Shown here piece by piece: positions 1 through 11,100 of a stretch of 64,000 nucleotides of DNA. How positions within the stretch are numbered: position 1 is the stretch's first letter; each line of letters starts with the position of its first letter. The notes below the pieces were generated by a model, which saw only the letters and a program-made list of their open reading frames with translations, searched no databases and was not told the origin of the DNA. This DNA comes from Orcinus orca. Taxonomy: Eukaryota; Chordata; Mammalia; Artiodactyla; Delphinidae. The DNA is taken from assembly GCF_937001465.1 (NCBI RefSeq), contig NC_064561.1, positions 171,133,198 through 171,197,197 on the forward strand. The letters run 5' to 3'. The translations under genes and the position numbers were made by a program.

Positions 1-333
1 GAACCTTGAGGCATTTGTAGGCTTAGGTTTTGGTTTGCTTATGTTGGCTTCGAAGGAATTAGAACCACCTCCATCTAATGCCCTCCCTATTTAATTAATT
101 TAACACAGGTTAAGATGTCTAGTATTCAGTGTTGTATAGGTACATTTTTAACAGCTGGCTCGGGGTGAGTACGGGATAGCAGCTGACTTGTAGCATTTGC
201 CAATTTTCATGCTGTGGCTGGTTGCAGACTAGCTCCTTCACAGCACTGAACGTGGAGTGGAAAGAGGTGGTAAGAGTTTTCATGAGCGAGTCAGAGGCAG
301 CTCTGGTGCACCACAGCTAGTGGGTGACAGAAA
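1..333. other. RETREG1 intron (long isoform), nothing recognised
   Basis: This is AT-rich unique sequence with no ORF, motif or repeat that I can name. By gene order it lies in the long-isoform intron upstream of the alternative first exon. Confidence 0.5.
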
Positions 334-822
334 TACAGAGCCGCCTCGACTTACAATGGGGTTACATCCCGATAAACCCAATATAAGTTGAAAATGTCGT
401 TAAGTCAAAAATGCATTTAATACACCTATGCTACTGAACATCACAGGTTAGCCAAGCCTACCTTAAACATGCTCAGAACACTTCTGTGAGCCTACAAGCG
501 GGCAGCATCATCTAACACGAAGCCTATTTTATAATAAAGTGTTGACTATCTCATGTAATGTATTGAACACTGTACTGAAAGTGAAGAACAGAATGGCTGC
601 CTGGGTACAGAGTGGTCGTAAGTGTGTGGATTATTGATTCTTGTCATCACAGGGCTGACCAGGAGCTGAGGCTCGCTGCCACTGGCCAGCATCACGAGAG
701 AGTGTCGCACCGCATCTTGCCCAGGAAAAGATCAAAATTCAAAATCCCAAGGGCGGTTTCTACTGGTATCACTTTCACACCATCATAATGTGGAAAAGTT
801 GTAAGTCGGGCACTGTCTGTAT
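334..822 (+). mobile_element. Tigger/pogo-type non-autonomous DNA transposon
   Basis: The ends are inverted: the left end has CGACTTACAATGG and the right end GTTGTAAGTCGGG, with TA at both borders. The interior matches the remembered mammalian Tigger-type MITE sequence (AATAAAGTGTTGA... TACTGTACTGAAAGTGA). It is old and diverged. The exact subfamily is uncertain. Confidence 0.7.
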
Positions 823-2269
823 AGGTTTGGAATTCTGGAGAGTGTGTGACTAGCAATACAGATTTGGGCGTGGAGGTCAGAGTTAAAATTCTGGGAATAG
901 AGAGATTTCCTAGAGAGATTGTATAGCATGAAAAGGAAGGTGGTCAATGTTGGAACGCCAGGACTGTGCTCTCAAAGAGTGGTCCCCCCCGCCCCCCACC
1001 GGCCCACGAGCAGCATATTGGAAGCAAGTTCATGACCCATCCCAGACCAGTGGAAGTAGAGAGTGGCTGAGGTTGGGACCCACTACTCTGTGTTGTTTCA
1101 GGTTTGGGAAGGCCAGCCCTAGAGATCACCAACGCTTAAGACTGAAGAGTCAGTTAAGACTGAAGAGAGACACTTAGATAGACCAAGAAGGACAGTTGAG
1201 AGGAGTGGGGCTGGGCACAGAAAGTGGAGTCTTGGAGCCCAGGGTGGAGACAGTGTCAAGATAAAGGGAAGCGGGCAGCCATGTAGGGCCCCATGAGGTC
1301 AGGGCAGATTAGATGGAAAGTAGACATCAGCTGCATTTGAAGAGCATTGTCAGGGCCATGGTAGGGGCAGAAGGTAGGCTGTAATTGGCAAGGAGTGAGT
1401 TGAACATAGACCCCTGGTTAGGACCTTGGGCTGTAAAGGTCAGAGGTTTGGGACTAAAAGAACATGTATGGTCAGTGGTGGGGTTTCTGGAAAAGGCCTG
1501 CATATGTTTGTGGGCTGAGGGAAAAGGTAGAATTTGGGAGGTCAGGAACTGGCAAGAACAGGCTGGGATACCTGGTGGTTTAAACCAGAGATGAGAGGAG
1601 GGAAGGGAATCAAGAACTTGGGATGCAGCCTGGCCTTGAAGAAATTACTTATGGGCTCTTGTCTTCGGAGGCCAAAGGGAAGCAAGGGTGGGAGAGGGTT
1701 TTGGATGGAGAAAAGCGGAGGCCAAGATATGGAGGGAGAAGATACTCAATGGACTCTTCTCGGTATCCATTAACTGTCCTGTTAATTGCCTTCTGTAATT
1801 TGTACCCCTTTCCCTTCTGACTAAAAGTGATTCTGGAAATGTTTTTGAAACAACTGGTAAGATTGTGTTAGCCAGTGAGCTCTCAAAGGAACTTCTGTTT
1901 TATGTCAAATTTAGGCCAGTTTCGGCAGAAAAGTAGAAAATTGAAGCTCTAGAGCTATACAGGCCAGTGGAAACAGAATGCAGGCTACATATATAATTGT
2001 ATATTTCTAGCAGCCATGTTTAGAAAAAGTAAACAGAAAGAAGTGAAATTAAGTTTAATAATACATTTTGTTTAACCAGGGTATCCCAAATATTATTATT
2101 TCAACATGTTATCAATATAAAAATTGGTAATGAGATATTTTACAGTCTTTTTTCCTATTCCATCCTAAAATTCCCAACTAGCCACATTTTAAGTGCTCAA
2201 TAACCAGGTGCTGCTGGGGGCTGCCATACCAGACAGTGACCCTCTGAAGGGGCCATACAGTTTGTAACA
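823..2269. other. RETREG1 intron, no gene or clear repeat
   Basis: This is purine-rich unique sequence, with AGGG/AAGG tracts at about 1190-1750. The short open frames here lack codon structure or homology and are taken as chance. Confidence 0.5.
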
Positions 2270-2745
2270 CTGGGTGCTAGTTTGAAAAAAATTAAAATGT
2301 GCCTTGTTCTTAGGAGGTGACAAAGACTCTCTCTTTGACCAAACTAGTCAGGCTCCTCTGAGAGCTCATTTCCACCTAGGCCCTGCCCTTGGGTATGCCC
2401 TCAGGAACCCAGTTTTAGCAAGAAATTTGTCAAGTCAGTTTATCGAGAATCCTCCGCCCTTGATCACCCTTAATATCTAACCAAATCCCTCATGTCTCAC
2501 CATCCCCTAGGTAATAGCTGATCACCCTGGCCTAACTTCAGCAAGAATTCTGTTAGGTCAAGGAGTTAACCTACCCCTCTTAATAATTTTCTCTCCACTA
2601 ACGAACCCCACCCATTTCTTAGCCATTCATGCTAATATTGCCCTGTAACCTGCAATAGAGGGAGGGTCCCTCGTCTTGTCTCTGAAAGTTCCAGAGCCTC
2701 AGTCACCGCTGCCGTAGGAGAGATGGAAATAAACAAAACTCTTAG
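2270..2745. mobile_element. Possible ancient LTR fragment
   Basis: Pyrimidine-rich sequence ends in AATAAA-type signals near 2728 (GGAAATAAACAAAACTC), as in solo LTRs. I recognise the style rather than a named family. Confidence 0.35.
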
Positions 2746-3425
2746 GCCGACGATTGTGGGAAGAGAAAAAAGGGCATTAAGAGAAGTGGACATTTAGCTT
2801 TGAAATGGCAGTTATCTTCTTAGGCCATAATACTAATTAAAACTGCAAGAGAAAATAGAAATGTTCACTTAAAGTATGCTACTAAAATTAAATGCATACA
2901 AAGCTTGAAAGAGTATGGGTGTAAGAGAACGTAAACCGCGTACGTGTCTGGCCGTACGTATGCACTTTTGCCAGAACGAGTGGGTTCTGCTCTCGGTTCG
3001 GCTGGAGGGATGAAAAGAGCCCTCCGCTCCTGCACTGGAGGCTGTTCCTGGCTCTGTCCCCAGCAGGTCACCTAACTTTGCTGGGCCCCCGTTTCAGCGT
3101 CTGAAAATCTTGGATGGCTTTCGTGGCCCTCAGGGTCTTTCCCACGGCTCTATTCCGTGAGTCCTTAAATTTGGGATGCCCAGTGGGTTTCCGGTCAGGG
3201 ACGATGAGGGAACCCTTGGCACCCTAAACCCCCCGCCGGACCGAAGGTGTCACTGGAGCGAGGAAGCCACCCACTGTGTCCTACACCTGGCTTTTGTGAT
3301 CTGTGCCATCCTGTTTTCCCTCCTTGTCCTTGGGAATTTCAGAAGTTAACACAAACATATCTAAAGGGGAATTTATGGTTGGAGCAAGTAATTTTAAAAT
3401 GCATGAAGACGTGCTTAAAGGAAGT

Positions 3426-3635
3426 TTTTTGTTTTTTTTTTTTGCGGTACGCGGGCCTCTCACTGTTGCGGCCTCTCCCCTTGCGGAGCACAGACTCCGG
3501 ACGCGCAGGCCCAGCGGCCATGGCTCACGGGCCCAGCCGCTCCGCGGCATGTGGGATCATCCCTGACCGGGACACAAACCCGCGTCCCCTGCATCGGCAG
3601 GCGGACTCTCAACCACTGCGCCACCAGGGAAGCCC
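3426..3635 (-). mobile_element. CHR-type tRNA-derived SINE, antisense
   Basis: It begins with a poly-T tract and ends with the reverse complement of the SINE 5' end (CACCAGGGAAGCCC). The target-site duplication TAAAGGAAGT is perfect at 3416-3425 and 3636-3645. Confidence 0.95.
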
Positions 3636-3645
3636 TAAAGGAAGT

Positions 3646-4390
3646 ATTTTTAAAGGAAATATTTTATGGTAGTAATGGGTAATTCATCTCTCACACCGAT
3701 CAGTTAATTGTCCTTTAAAATTGAGAGGCAGGTTTCAGGGATACAGTAGTCTGGTCTGTAGTCAGCAGCAGCTAAGTTCAACAACAGCGGTACTCAGATA
3801 TTCAAGAAGTAGTATAAGAGAAGCTTAAAAGAACAAAAAAGGTAAAATTAGTGGGATAGGATTGTTAGAACTGAGAATTAGATCATAGAATTAGCATTGT
3901 TGTTGGTCAAGTGAAATAAAGGTGGTAAAATATTCTCATGGATAATATTTTCAGCGTCTCAACTTTTCACTCCATTAGGCCTGGAATTTCTAGCAAGACA
4001 GCACATTGCTCCAATCCTCTGAGAGGCTCGGGCACACCCTGATCTTCAGAACTCTGCTTATGACTGTTTTCTTTCAAGGTCAACAGTATTTGAGTTACGT
4101 GTTTGAGTATCTGCAGCAACTTACTCTTAGACTTTGAAGTCTAGAACTTTAGCTCTTGTGTGGAATATTAAAGAATTGTCGCGAATTGCGACAGGCATGT
4201 GCTACAAAATAGCTAACAGTGCCTCAGAGAAAGATAATATTTGTTATGACTCCTCAATTTTTTAATGCTCCAGAAATCACTTTAACACATATAAATGTAA
4301 AGTATATATTGAATATAGAGATATTGCTAGGATTAGCTATTACTAATCTTGTGACAATGGAGCACACATTTTAAAAAGAAAAGTGGAAGG
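3646..4390. other. RETREG1 intron, no gene seen
   Basis: AT-rich unique sequence. No exon, RNA gene or repeat was recognised. Confidence 0.5.
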
Positions 4391-4648
4391 GTAAGCTGGG
4401 ACAAAGTGAGAGAGTGGCATGGACATATATACACTACCAACTGTAAAATCGATAGCTAGTGGGAAGCAGCCGCATAGCACAGGGAGATCAGCTCGGTGCT
4501 TTGTGACCACCTAGAGGGGTGGAATGGGAGGGAGACGCAAGAGGGAGGATATAAGGGGATATATGTATATGTATAGCTGATTCACTTTGTTATAATGCAG
4601 AAACTAACACACCATTGTAAAGCAATTATACTGCAATAAAGATGTTAA
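4391..4648 (+). mobile_element. LINE-1 3' end fragment
   Basis: It matches the artiodactyl-type L1 3' UTR (GGGAAGCAGCCGCATAGCACAGGG, then CACCATTGTAAAGCAATTATACTGCAATAAAG). It faces the next, antisense L1 copy. Confidence 0.85.
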
Positions 4649-4666
4649 AAAAGTGTATTGTTTCTT

Positions 4667-5258
4667 TTTTTAATGTTTTTATTTTTTATAGTTGATTTGG
4701 AATGTTCTGTCAGTCTCAGGTGTACAGCAAAGTGAATCAGTTATACATATACATCTATCCACTCTTTTTTAGATTCTTTTCCCATACTACTTTACAGAGT
4801 ATTCAGTTGAGTTCCCTGTGCTATACAGTAGGTTCTTATTAGTTATCTATTTTATATATAGTAGTGTGTATATGTCAGTCCCAATCTCCCAATTTATCCC
4901 TCCTCCCCCCTCCTTTCCCCTTTGGTAACCATAAGTTTGTTTTCTACATCTGTGACTCTATTTCTATTTTGTAAATAAGTTCATTTGTACCATTTTTTAA
5001 GATTCCACATATAAGCAATATCATATGACGTTTGTCTTTCTCTGTCTGACGTACTTCACTCAGTATGACAATCTCTAGGTCCATCCAAGTTGCTGCAAAT
5101 GGCATTATTTTGTTCTTTTTTTATGGCTGAGTAATATTCCATTGTATATATGTACCACATCTTCTTTATCCATTCATCTGTTGATGGACATTTAAGTTGC
5201 TTCCATGTCCTGGCTATTGTAAATAGTACTGCAATGAACTGGGGTGCATGTATCTAAG
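4667..5258 (-). mobile_element. LINE-1 3' end, antisense, with target-site duplication
   Basis: The poly-T side is on the left. The body is the reverse complement of L1 3' UTR and the end of ORF2 (GGTCCATCCAAGTTGCTGCA, GAGTAATATTCCATTGTATA). The imperfect duplication AAAAGTRTATTGTTTCTT is at 4649-4666 and 5259-5276. Confidence 0.92.
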
Positions 5259-5459
5259 AAAAGTATATTGTTTCTTAATAATTAGATCTTGCTTACAGCC
5301 TTACTTGACTTTCCCAATCAGGAAAAAAAAAAAAAAGATTTCAAGTTTTTCTGCAAAGTTTTCAGGTTATATTCCTAAAGGGATCTCAGTAATGTTTCGT
5401 CCAGCGTTTTTGAAAGCAAGAAGTGAAGCGATTTTCGTCCTGCTATTAGAAGTTGCAGG

Positions 5460-6311
5460 GACTGAGGGTACCTGGTGATTGATGACTCATTCGTAATGAC
5501 GGGCCAAGCTATCAGAACATCTGAGGCCCACAGCTCGGCCACATTCCAATGTCAGGCTGGTCGCTGATGACAGAGGGAAGTCCCTCGGAAGAAACCGTGT
5601 CGCCCAGAGGAACACATGGACTCATATCTGTGTGCTCACTTCAGAGTGGAGACATCTAGATGACCCAAAGGAAGATTTTCTAACACAATTGTTTGTTGGC
5701 ATTTTCCCCCTTCTTGTGTGAGTAAGGGATCTTTTTGCTGAGTGGCTAAGCATTTCCAGAACAAACAAACCTCTCAGCTCTCCCGGTCCTGCCCACTTTG
5801 CTCTCCACCCTCCAGCCCCTCCTGTGAGTTGGAGACCTGATAGCTCAGGCTGAAGTTTCAAGCTCGCCGCCCTTCGGGGGTGCCTTGTCATGCCAGGAGA
5901 AAGCAGGAAATAGAAAGGGTAGGCTGGCTTAGGTGAGGTCATCCCGGTAAAGGTTAATAGCTGGGTGGTGACACCTCCTCACAGGCCTGGAGCGAACAAG
6001 CGGGGCAGCTGAGCAGCGCTTGCTCCCAGCTGTCTGTCATGGTCCTGGGAGTAAGAGGTGACCTATTTATTTTTAGCAGGGGACAGTCATAATAACCCGG
6101 CTCCTAGCTTCATTCAAGGCAGGCCGGGGCTTCGGAAGTTTGTAAACACCTACTTTCTGGGTAGGGGAGGAGTGCTTTACTCCAAAAAGAAAAGAACTTG
6201 ACTACTGGGGTTTTCCCCGCCTGGTAGTCATTGTTAGCGTGGAGAAGAAACTATCGTAGCACAAAAGTGCTGCAGCCTTCTCCACTTTGTTATTATTTTC
6301 AAAGGGCAGAA
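5460..6311 (+). promoter_or_regulatory. RETREG1: Candidate alternative promoter and 5' UTR of the short RETREG1 isoform
   Basis: This repeat-free stretch lies directly upstream of the alternative first coding exon. Motifs read by eye are an AP-1-type TGACTCAT at 5483-5490, two CAGCTG E-boxes at 6006-6011 and 6027-6032, an exact MEF2 consensus (YTAWWWWTAR) TTATTTTTAG at 6067-6076, a forkhead-type TGTAAACA at 6141-6148 and a kappaB-like GGGGTTTTCC at 6207-6216. No clear TATA box is seen. The transcription start is not determinable from sequence alone. Promoter function is inferred from position and motif density. Confidence 0.55.
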
Positions 6312-6346
6312 ATGCCTGAAGGTGAGGACTTTGGATCAGGCAAAAG
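6312..6346 (+). CDS. RETREG1: RETREG1 alternative first coding exon (short isoform)
   Basis: ATG at 6312 opens 11 codons (M-P-E-G-E-D-F-G-S-G-K) plus two bases (AG), followed by the donor GTAATT. The two bases join the C at 33430 to make Ser12, after which W-E-V-I-N-S-K continues. This matches the remembered N-terminus of the human short isoform. The exon is only 35 coding bases, so an ORF scan misses it. Confidence 0.9.
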
Positions 6347-8117
6347 GTAATTATGATCCACATTTACTTTTTCTCGAGTCTATTTCATTTGCTGGTTATC
6401 TTTCTAAAAACTACTGTGACTAATTTAAACGGTAGTTGAAATTAAAATTTAAAAAGGAGTGCAGTCCCTTAATTCCAGGAAATAGAATTTTCTTTAGCGT
6501 GAAGAGAGAGACATGAAATGAACTGAATATACCCGTAGAAATATATGCCAATAAGTGTTTTTCTTGAGTGAGGAAGTGGCGGCCCGAAATTACCAAAAAG
6601 TGTTTCTTCCTACACCCTGTAAAGTCTACTTGAGTTTTTTGATGTTTGATTTTTAACTTCAGATGGTAGTTGTTAGAAATCTAAGCTAGTAAACATTTTG
6701 TAAATTGCTTGCATTTTAAAGACTTGAACATTTCTAAAGGTTAATAATTAGACCAATATACCCGTTTGGTATTACAGTACTTTTTTTTACCATAGATCTT
6801 ATCTTTGAAAATGTGATCATTGGGCCCCCATATGCAGTACATTAACTGTATTAATGTTTTATTAATATCTGGCTCTAAGAAAGGGGGATAGAGATGGGAA
6901 AGGAAGCAGGAAGTTATTTCTATTAATATGAGCACAACTTCTGTCCGTATTGGAAGTTTCCATTGCTAGCCCCATTGCTGTGTTAACAAAATTTATATAA
7001 ATCGGTGTCATTGGAATTCTAATTAGGGCCATTGAAATTCAGATATGAAGATGTAGAAAGAAGGTTGTTTAAAAAAAGGACAAGAGGGGGCTTCCCTGGT
7101 GGCGCAGTGGTTGAGAAGTCCTCCTGCCGATGCAGGGGACGCGGGTTTGTGCCCTGGTCCGGGAGGATCCCACGTGCCGCGGAGCGGCTGGGCCCGTGAG
7201 CCATGGCCGCTGAGCCTGCGCGTCCGGAGCCTGTGCTCCGCAACGGGAGAGGAAAAAAGGGACAAGAGGTTATTGCCAATTTTATTGTCAAAGAAAGTGG
7301 AAACTGGTAACTCTCTAGGAACAGGAATACCACAATATTTTTTTGTCCTTGTATAAGCATTCCTTTTCAGCCATGGTTGTATGGTGTGTTTGTGTGTGTG
7401 TGTGTGTGTTGACTATAATCAGTTGTAATCATGTCCTTAAAAGCTACCTTTCTTTTTAGTTTTCTAGTTTTCATTTTCTTCCAGATTCCTTCCCCATCCA
7501 TCAAAGGGGACGTTAAGTTCACATTTAATTGTATAATGAAAGAACTTTCTATATAAAATGAGACATTAAATCAAGTGCTTGAAGATGACATTTACACAAG
7601 TGCCTAGATTTAGGACATGGACTCATTAAATAGTTGAGAAAATACTTTCAGAGAATTTTAGATGTCAGTCTTGGTTTGAGATGATGGGTGATCTCCCAGT
7701 ATTGTGTGTATCCCCCTCATGACATTTGAACATTTCTGAAAGCAGGACTTTCTCTTTTTCACTTTCCATCATGGCATTCCCGCCAACTCTGCATAGAATT
7801 TTGCACAGAATAGGCACTTTTATAAATACTTGTGAATGGAAAGTATTTATAAACCATTTTAACACCTGAAGTAAGTATCTAGGGGGCCTGATCATTTTAG
7901 AGACTGAAGGGAGAGACTTGGCAGACGTGTCATAAGGGTTGCCTTAATGAAATGGAACATTCCCACAATTAAATTGAATCATAATTAATTGTGGATAATT
8001 ATAAACATTTTGAACAAGTAGTTTATGATGTAAACTAAACAAACAAAAGTGTTTTTCTAAGAATGTTTTACCGGTTACAAGATAAACAGACAAGAAGGAG
8101 AATAAATAAATAAGTAA

Positions 8118-8159
<42 letters not shown>

Positions 8160-11100
8160 TACACATATCTAATAATAATTATTATTACCAAAGACTAATA
8201 ACTTGCTGAAAGTGGGAAATGCCCTCTCACTCCTTTGAAGTAGGCTACCCCGCCTCCCCTTTTTTGTTCTGATGAGATAACTCCCAGCTCTCCACAGCTG
8301 GTAGTTTTCTATGGAGTATACTTTGCTGCATACATTTGTTTGTTTGTTTCCAAGTTAGAAAGGGCACCCCGGTCGGGGGGAGCATTTAGAGCCAGGCTAA
8401 AAGTAAAATATTACATTTGAGAGGGAATTTTCCTCTTGCTACATCTGAGATTACGTGCCATTGGACACGTCCTTTGGTGCCACATCTAAAAGAGGAATAA
8501 CTATTATTGTAAGCCTCGAATCTGCTGGCCAAATGTGTTTTTCAAGCTTGATTGCAGGCGGTTCTGGGTGAGTGCCACATTCAGGCTTCTTCCTGTTACT
8601 TTAGTCCCATTTTGGAATTTGCTGAATCAAATTGCTCTGTAACGGGCAGTGAGCAAAATCTGAAATTAATCAGTGGAAAGCAAATGACGGGAGGCTCCGT
8701 TAGGGTATCCGGGTGCGTGCTTAGGGCACCTCACGGCTGGCTGCTTCGTGTGCTGTGGTCCAGTGGCCCCGACGCACCGTTTCATATTCACCAAGTGGAC
8801 GAACGTGAAGACAGCTGCCTGGGGGGCCGGGGGAGGCGGAGGAGAGGCCCTCCTTCTTGCTGTTTATCTTGTTGCCAGTAATAAACGCTCTCGGTAAGAA
8901 CCTCCAAAGACTCCGCGCCCGTGTCATGGTCAGGAGGTGAGGGAGAGGGTGTGAGAGAATGCTGTTCTGACGCCGGGAAAGGAGGGCAGAAAGCCAAGCA
9001 GGAAGCATCAGGTGCCAAAGAAGAAGGAAGAAAGTAGGGGCCGCGACCGGGGAGGCAGACAGGATCAAGAAATACAAGGAGAATCATCCCCTGGCCAGGG
9101 GCCTGGCTCCCTTGGTTTCTCATCCCGCCTCCCACCTCATTTTGGACCCCACCTGGGATGCAGCAGGTGGGCCCTAGGATGTCTTCAGTAGCCCGATGTG
9201 CGGTGGCGGGGGGATGGGGACAGGTGAAACATCGTCTAGTCCAGCTGCCTTGAAGCGGGTGGACCCCAGGCTACCTGGACTTAGGAGACTGTTACCCAAG
9301 GACAGTGTGCAGTTTTAGCATTTAAGAAGCAAAATGTTGGCTGCTAATGCAGGGCTCTCTGAAGCTTGTTATTTGACGTCTCATATAACATAGTAAAGAT
9401 ACAAAAGTTTGAAAAAGGTCACTGAGCCTCTAACACTAACTCTGTAACAGCAGTCTGGGCTGCTCTGCCCTGCCCTGGAGTGGAGAGGTTGCCCTGTATT
9501 TGGGCTCTGGATATACGAAGGGCTATTGTACTTAAGAAAACCAAAGCTCTTTAAAAGCACAGTAGCCATGGGGCTTCCCTGGTGGCGCAGTGGTTGGGAA
9601 TCCGCCTGCCAGTGCAGGGGACACGGGTTCGAGCCCTGGTTCAGGAAGATCCCACATGCTGCAGAGCAGCTAGGCCCGTGCGCCACAACTACCGAGCCTG
9701 CGCTCTAGAGCCTGCGCACCTAGAGCTGGTGCTCCAAGACGAGAGAGGCCACCTCAATAAGAGGCCCGCACACGGCGATGAAGAGTAGCCCCCGCTCACC
9801 GCAACTAAAAAGAAGGCCCGCGCGCAGCAACAAGGACCCAACGCAGGCAAAAATAAATGAATTAAAAAAAAATGTATTTCCATTAAAATTAAAAAGAAAA
9901 CAACACAGTGGCCTCTGTAGTATTTGGAAATGGCATTAGCAATCGCACTGAATTATAGTCTTGGAAGGTTTAAAAGAAATTGATTTAAATGTATTCTTTA
10001 ATCCAGATGTTTTAATGATTCAGGTTGGCCTGATTATAGGCTTAATTTCACCTTGTGGGTGAAGCCTATGCTTTGATAATACTATTTCTTTCATATATAG
10101 AGTGAGGCTAAGAAAAGCCTCACAAAGAAGTCTGAGCAGCATGCCCCAGCTCAAGCTTTGTGTGTCGGGACGTTCGGTCGAGATGATGGGTTCCCACAAA
10201 CAAGCGTATTTCAGCTTTCATAGGCCTGCAGAGTCCTTATGCTGCCGTTGGTTTTGAAATAGGCACAGAGAGGCGAAGTGAATAAGTAAGCCTGTGCAGA
10301 CAGACACGTGTATCGTTATACGGTGGCGATGCAGGAGGTGGGCTCGACACCCAGAAAGGTCAGTGTGGTCAGCACACAAGGAGACGGGAGAGGCTGGCTG
10401 GAGGTGAGTGGGGGAGGTGTATGGGGACCCGTCATTGGGCCTTGCAGGCAGTGGTGTGTTGGTAAATGTCTAGCAACCAGCTCTCTGCTCTTTGGCATTC
10501 GTTGATTTCTGTGGTGTAAATACATCACTGTGGTCAATTTCAGGCCACCCACATGAGGTCAGTGAAAGCCGGGTTCAGAAGATATGGGAAAAACTCCTTC
10601 TTGCAAACCCACAGGGGTCAGCCCCAGAACCCAAGTGACGTGGACTGGTGCAAGAGTTTGTGTTTAATTCTAAGTGTGCTCCATCTTCTTCATTTATGTA
10701 TCCCTAAGGCATACTAGACATTGGGGAAAGGTTTGTCAAAGGAATGAATGATTTCGTTTTCTTCCACCCTCTAATACGGTCATGGAAAAATCTGTCTCAG
10801 GCATAGACAGTGTTTACCACTTTTGAAATCCTACTTTGATCCAGGTGGGCTAATATTTGAAATTGATTAAGAGCATGGAGAATAACACAGTCTATCCTTG
10901 TTGCAAGAGAGTGTGTTTAGTGTGAGATATCTTAATCACCAGTTAACAAGCAACGTGCTTTCCAAACCCTTGTGGCTCCCCAGCAAACTTCTGGTAATCA
11001 AGCCCTGTTAAAGCTCATTTCTATTTTATCAACACAGGGTGACTAATTCTTTGCCATCCCTAAAATGTGAGGAAGGTGTCTTTGCTTTCCAAAGCCAGAG

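Noticed and set aside
1..6311. Searched for RETREG1 long-isoform exons 1-3
   Set aside because: No sequence encoding the first hairpin or the W-R-S-L-S-E segment was found, so these exons lie upstream of the window.
8721..9135. Overlapping 115- and 118-codon antisense frames
   Set aside because: Two frames open at once in a GC-rich patch is a base-composition effect.
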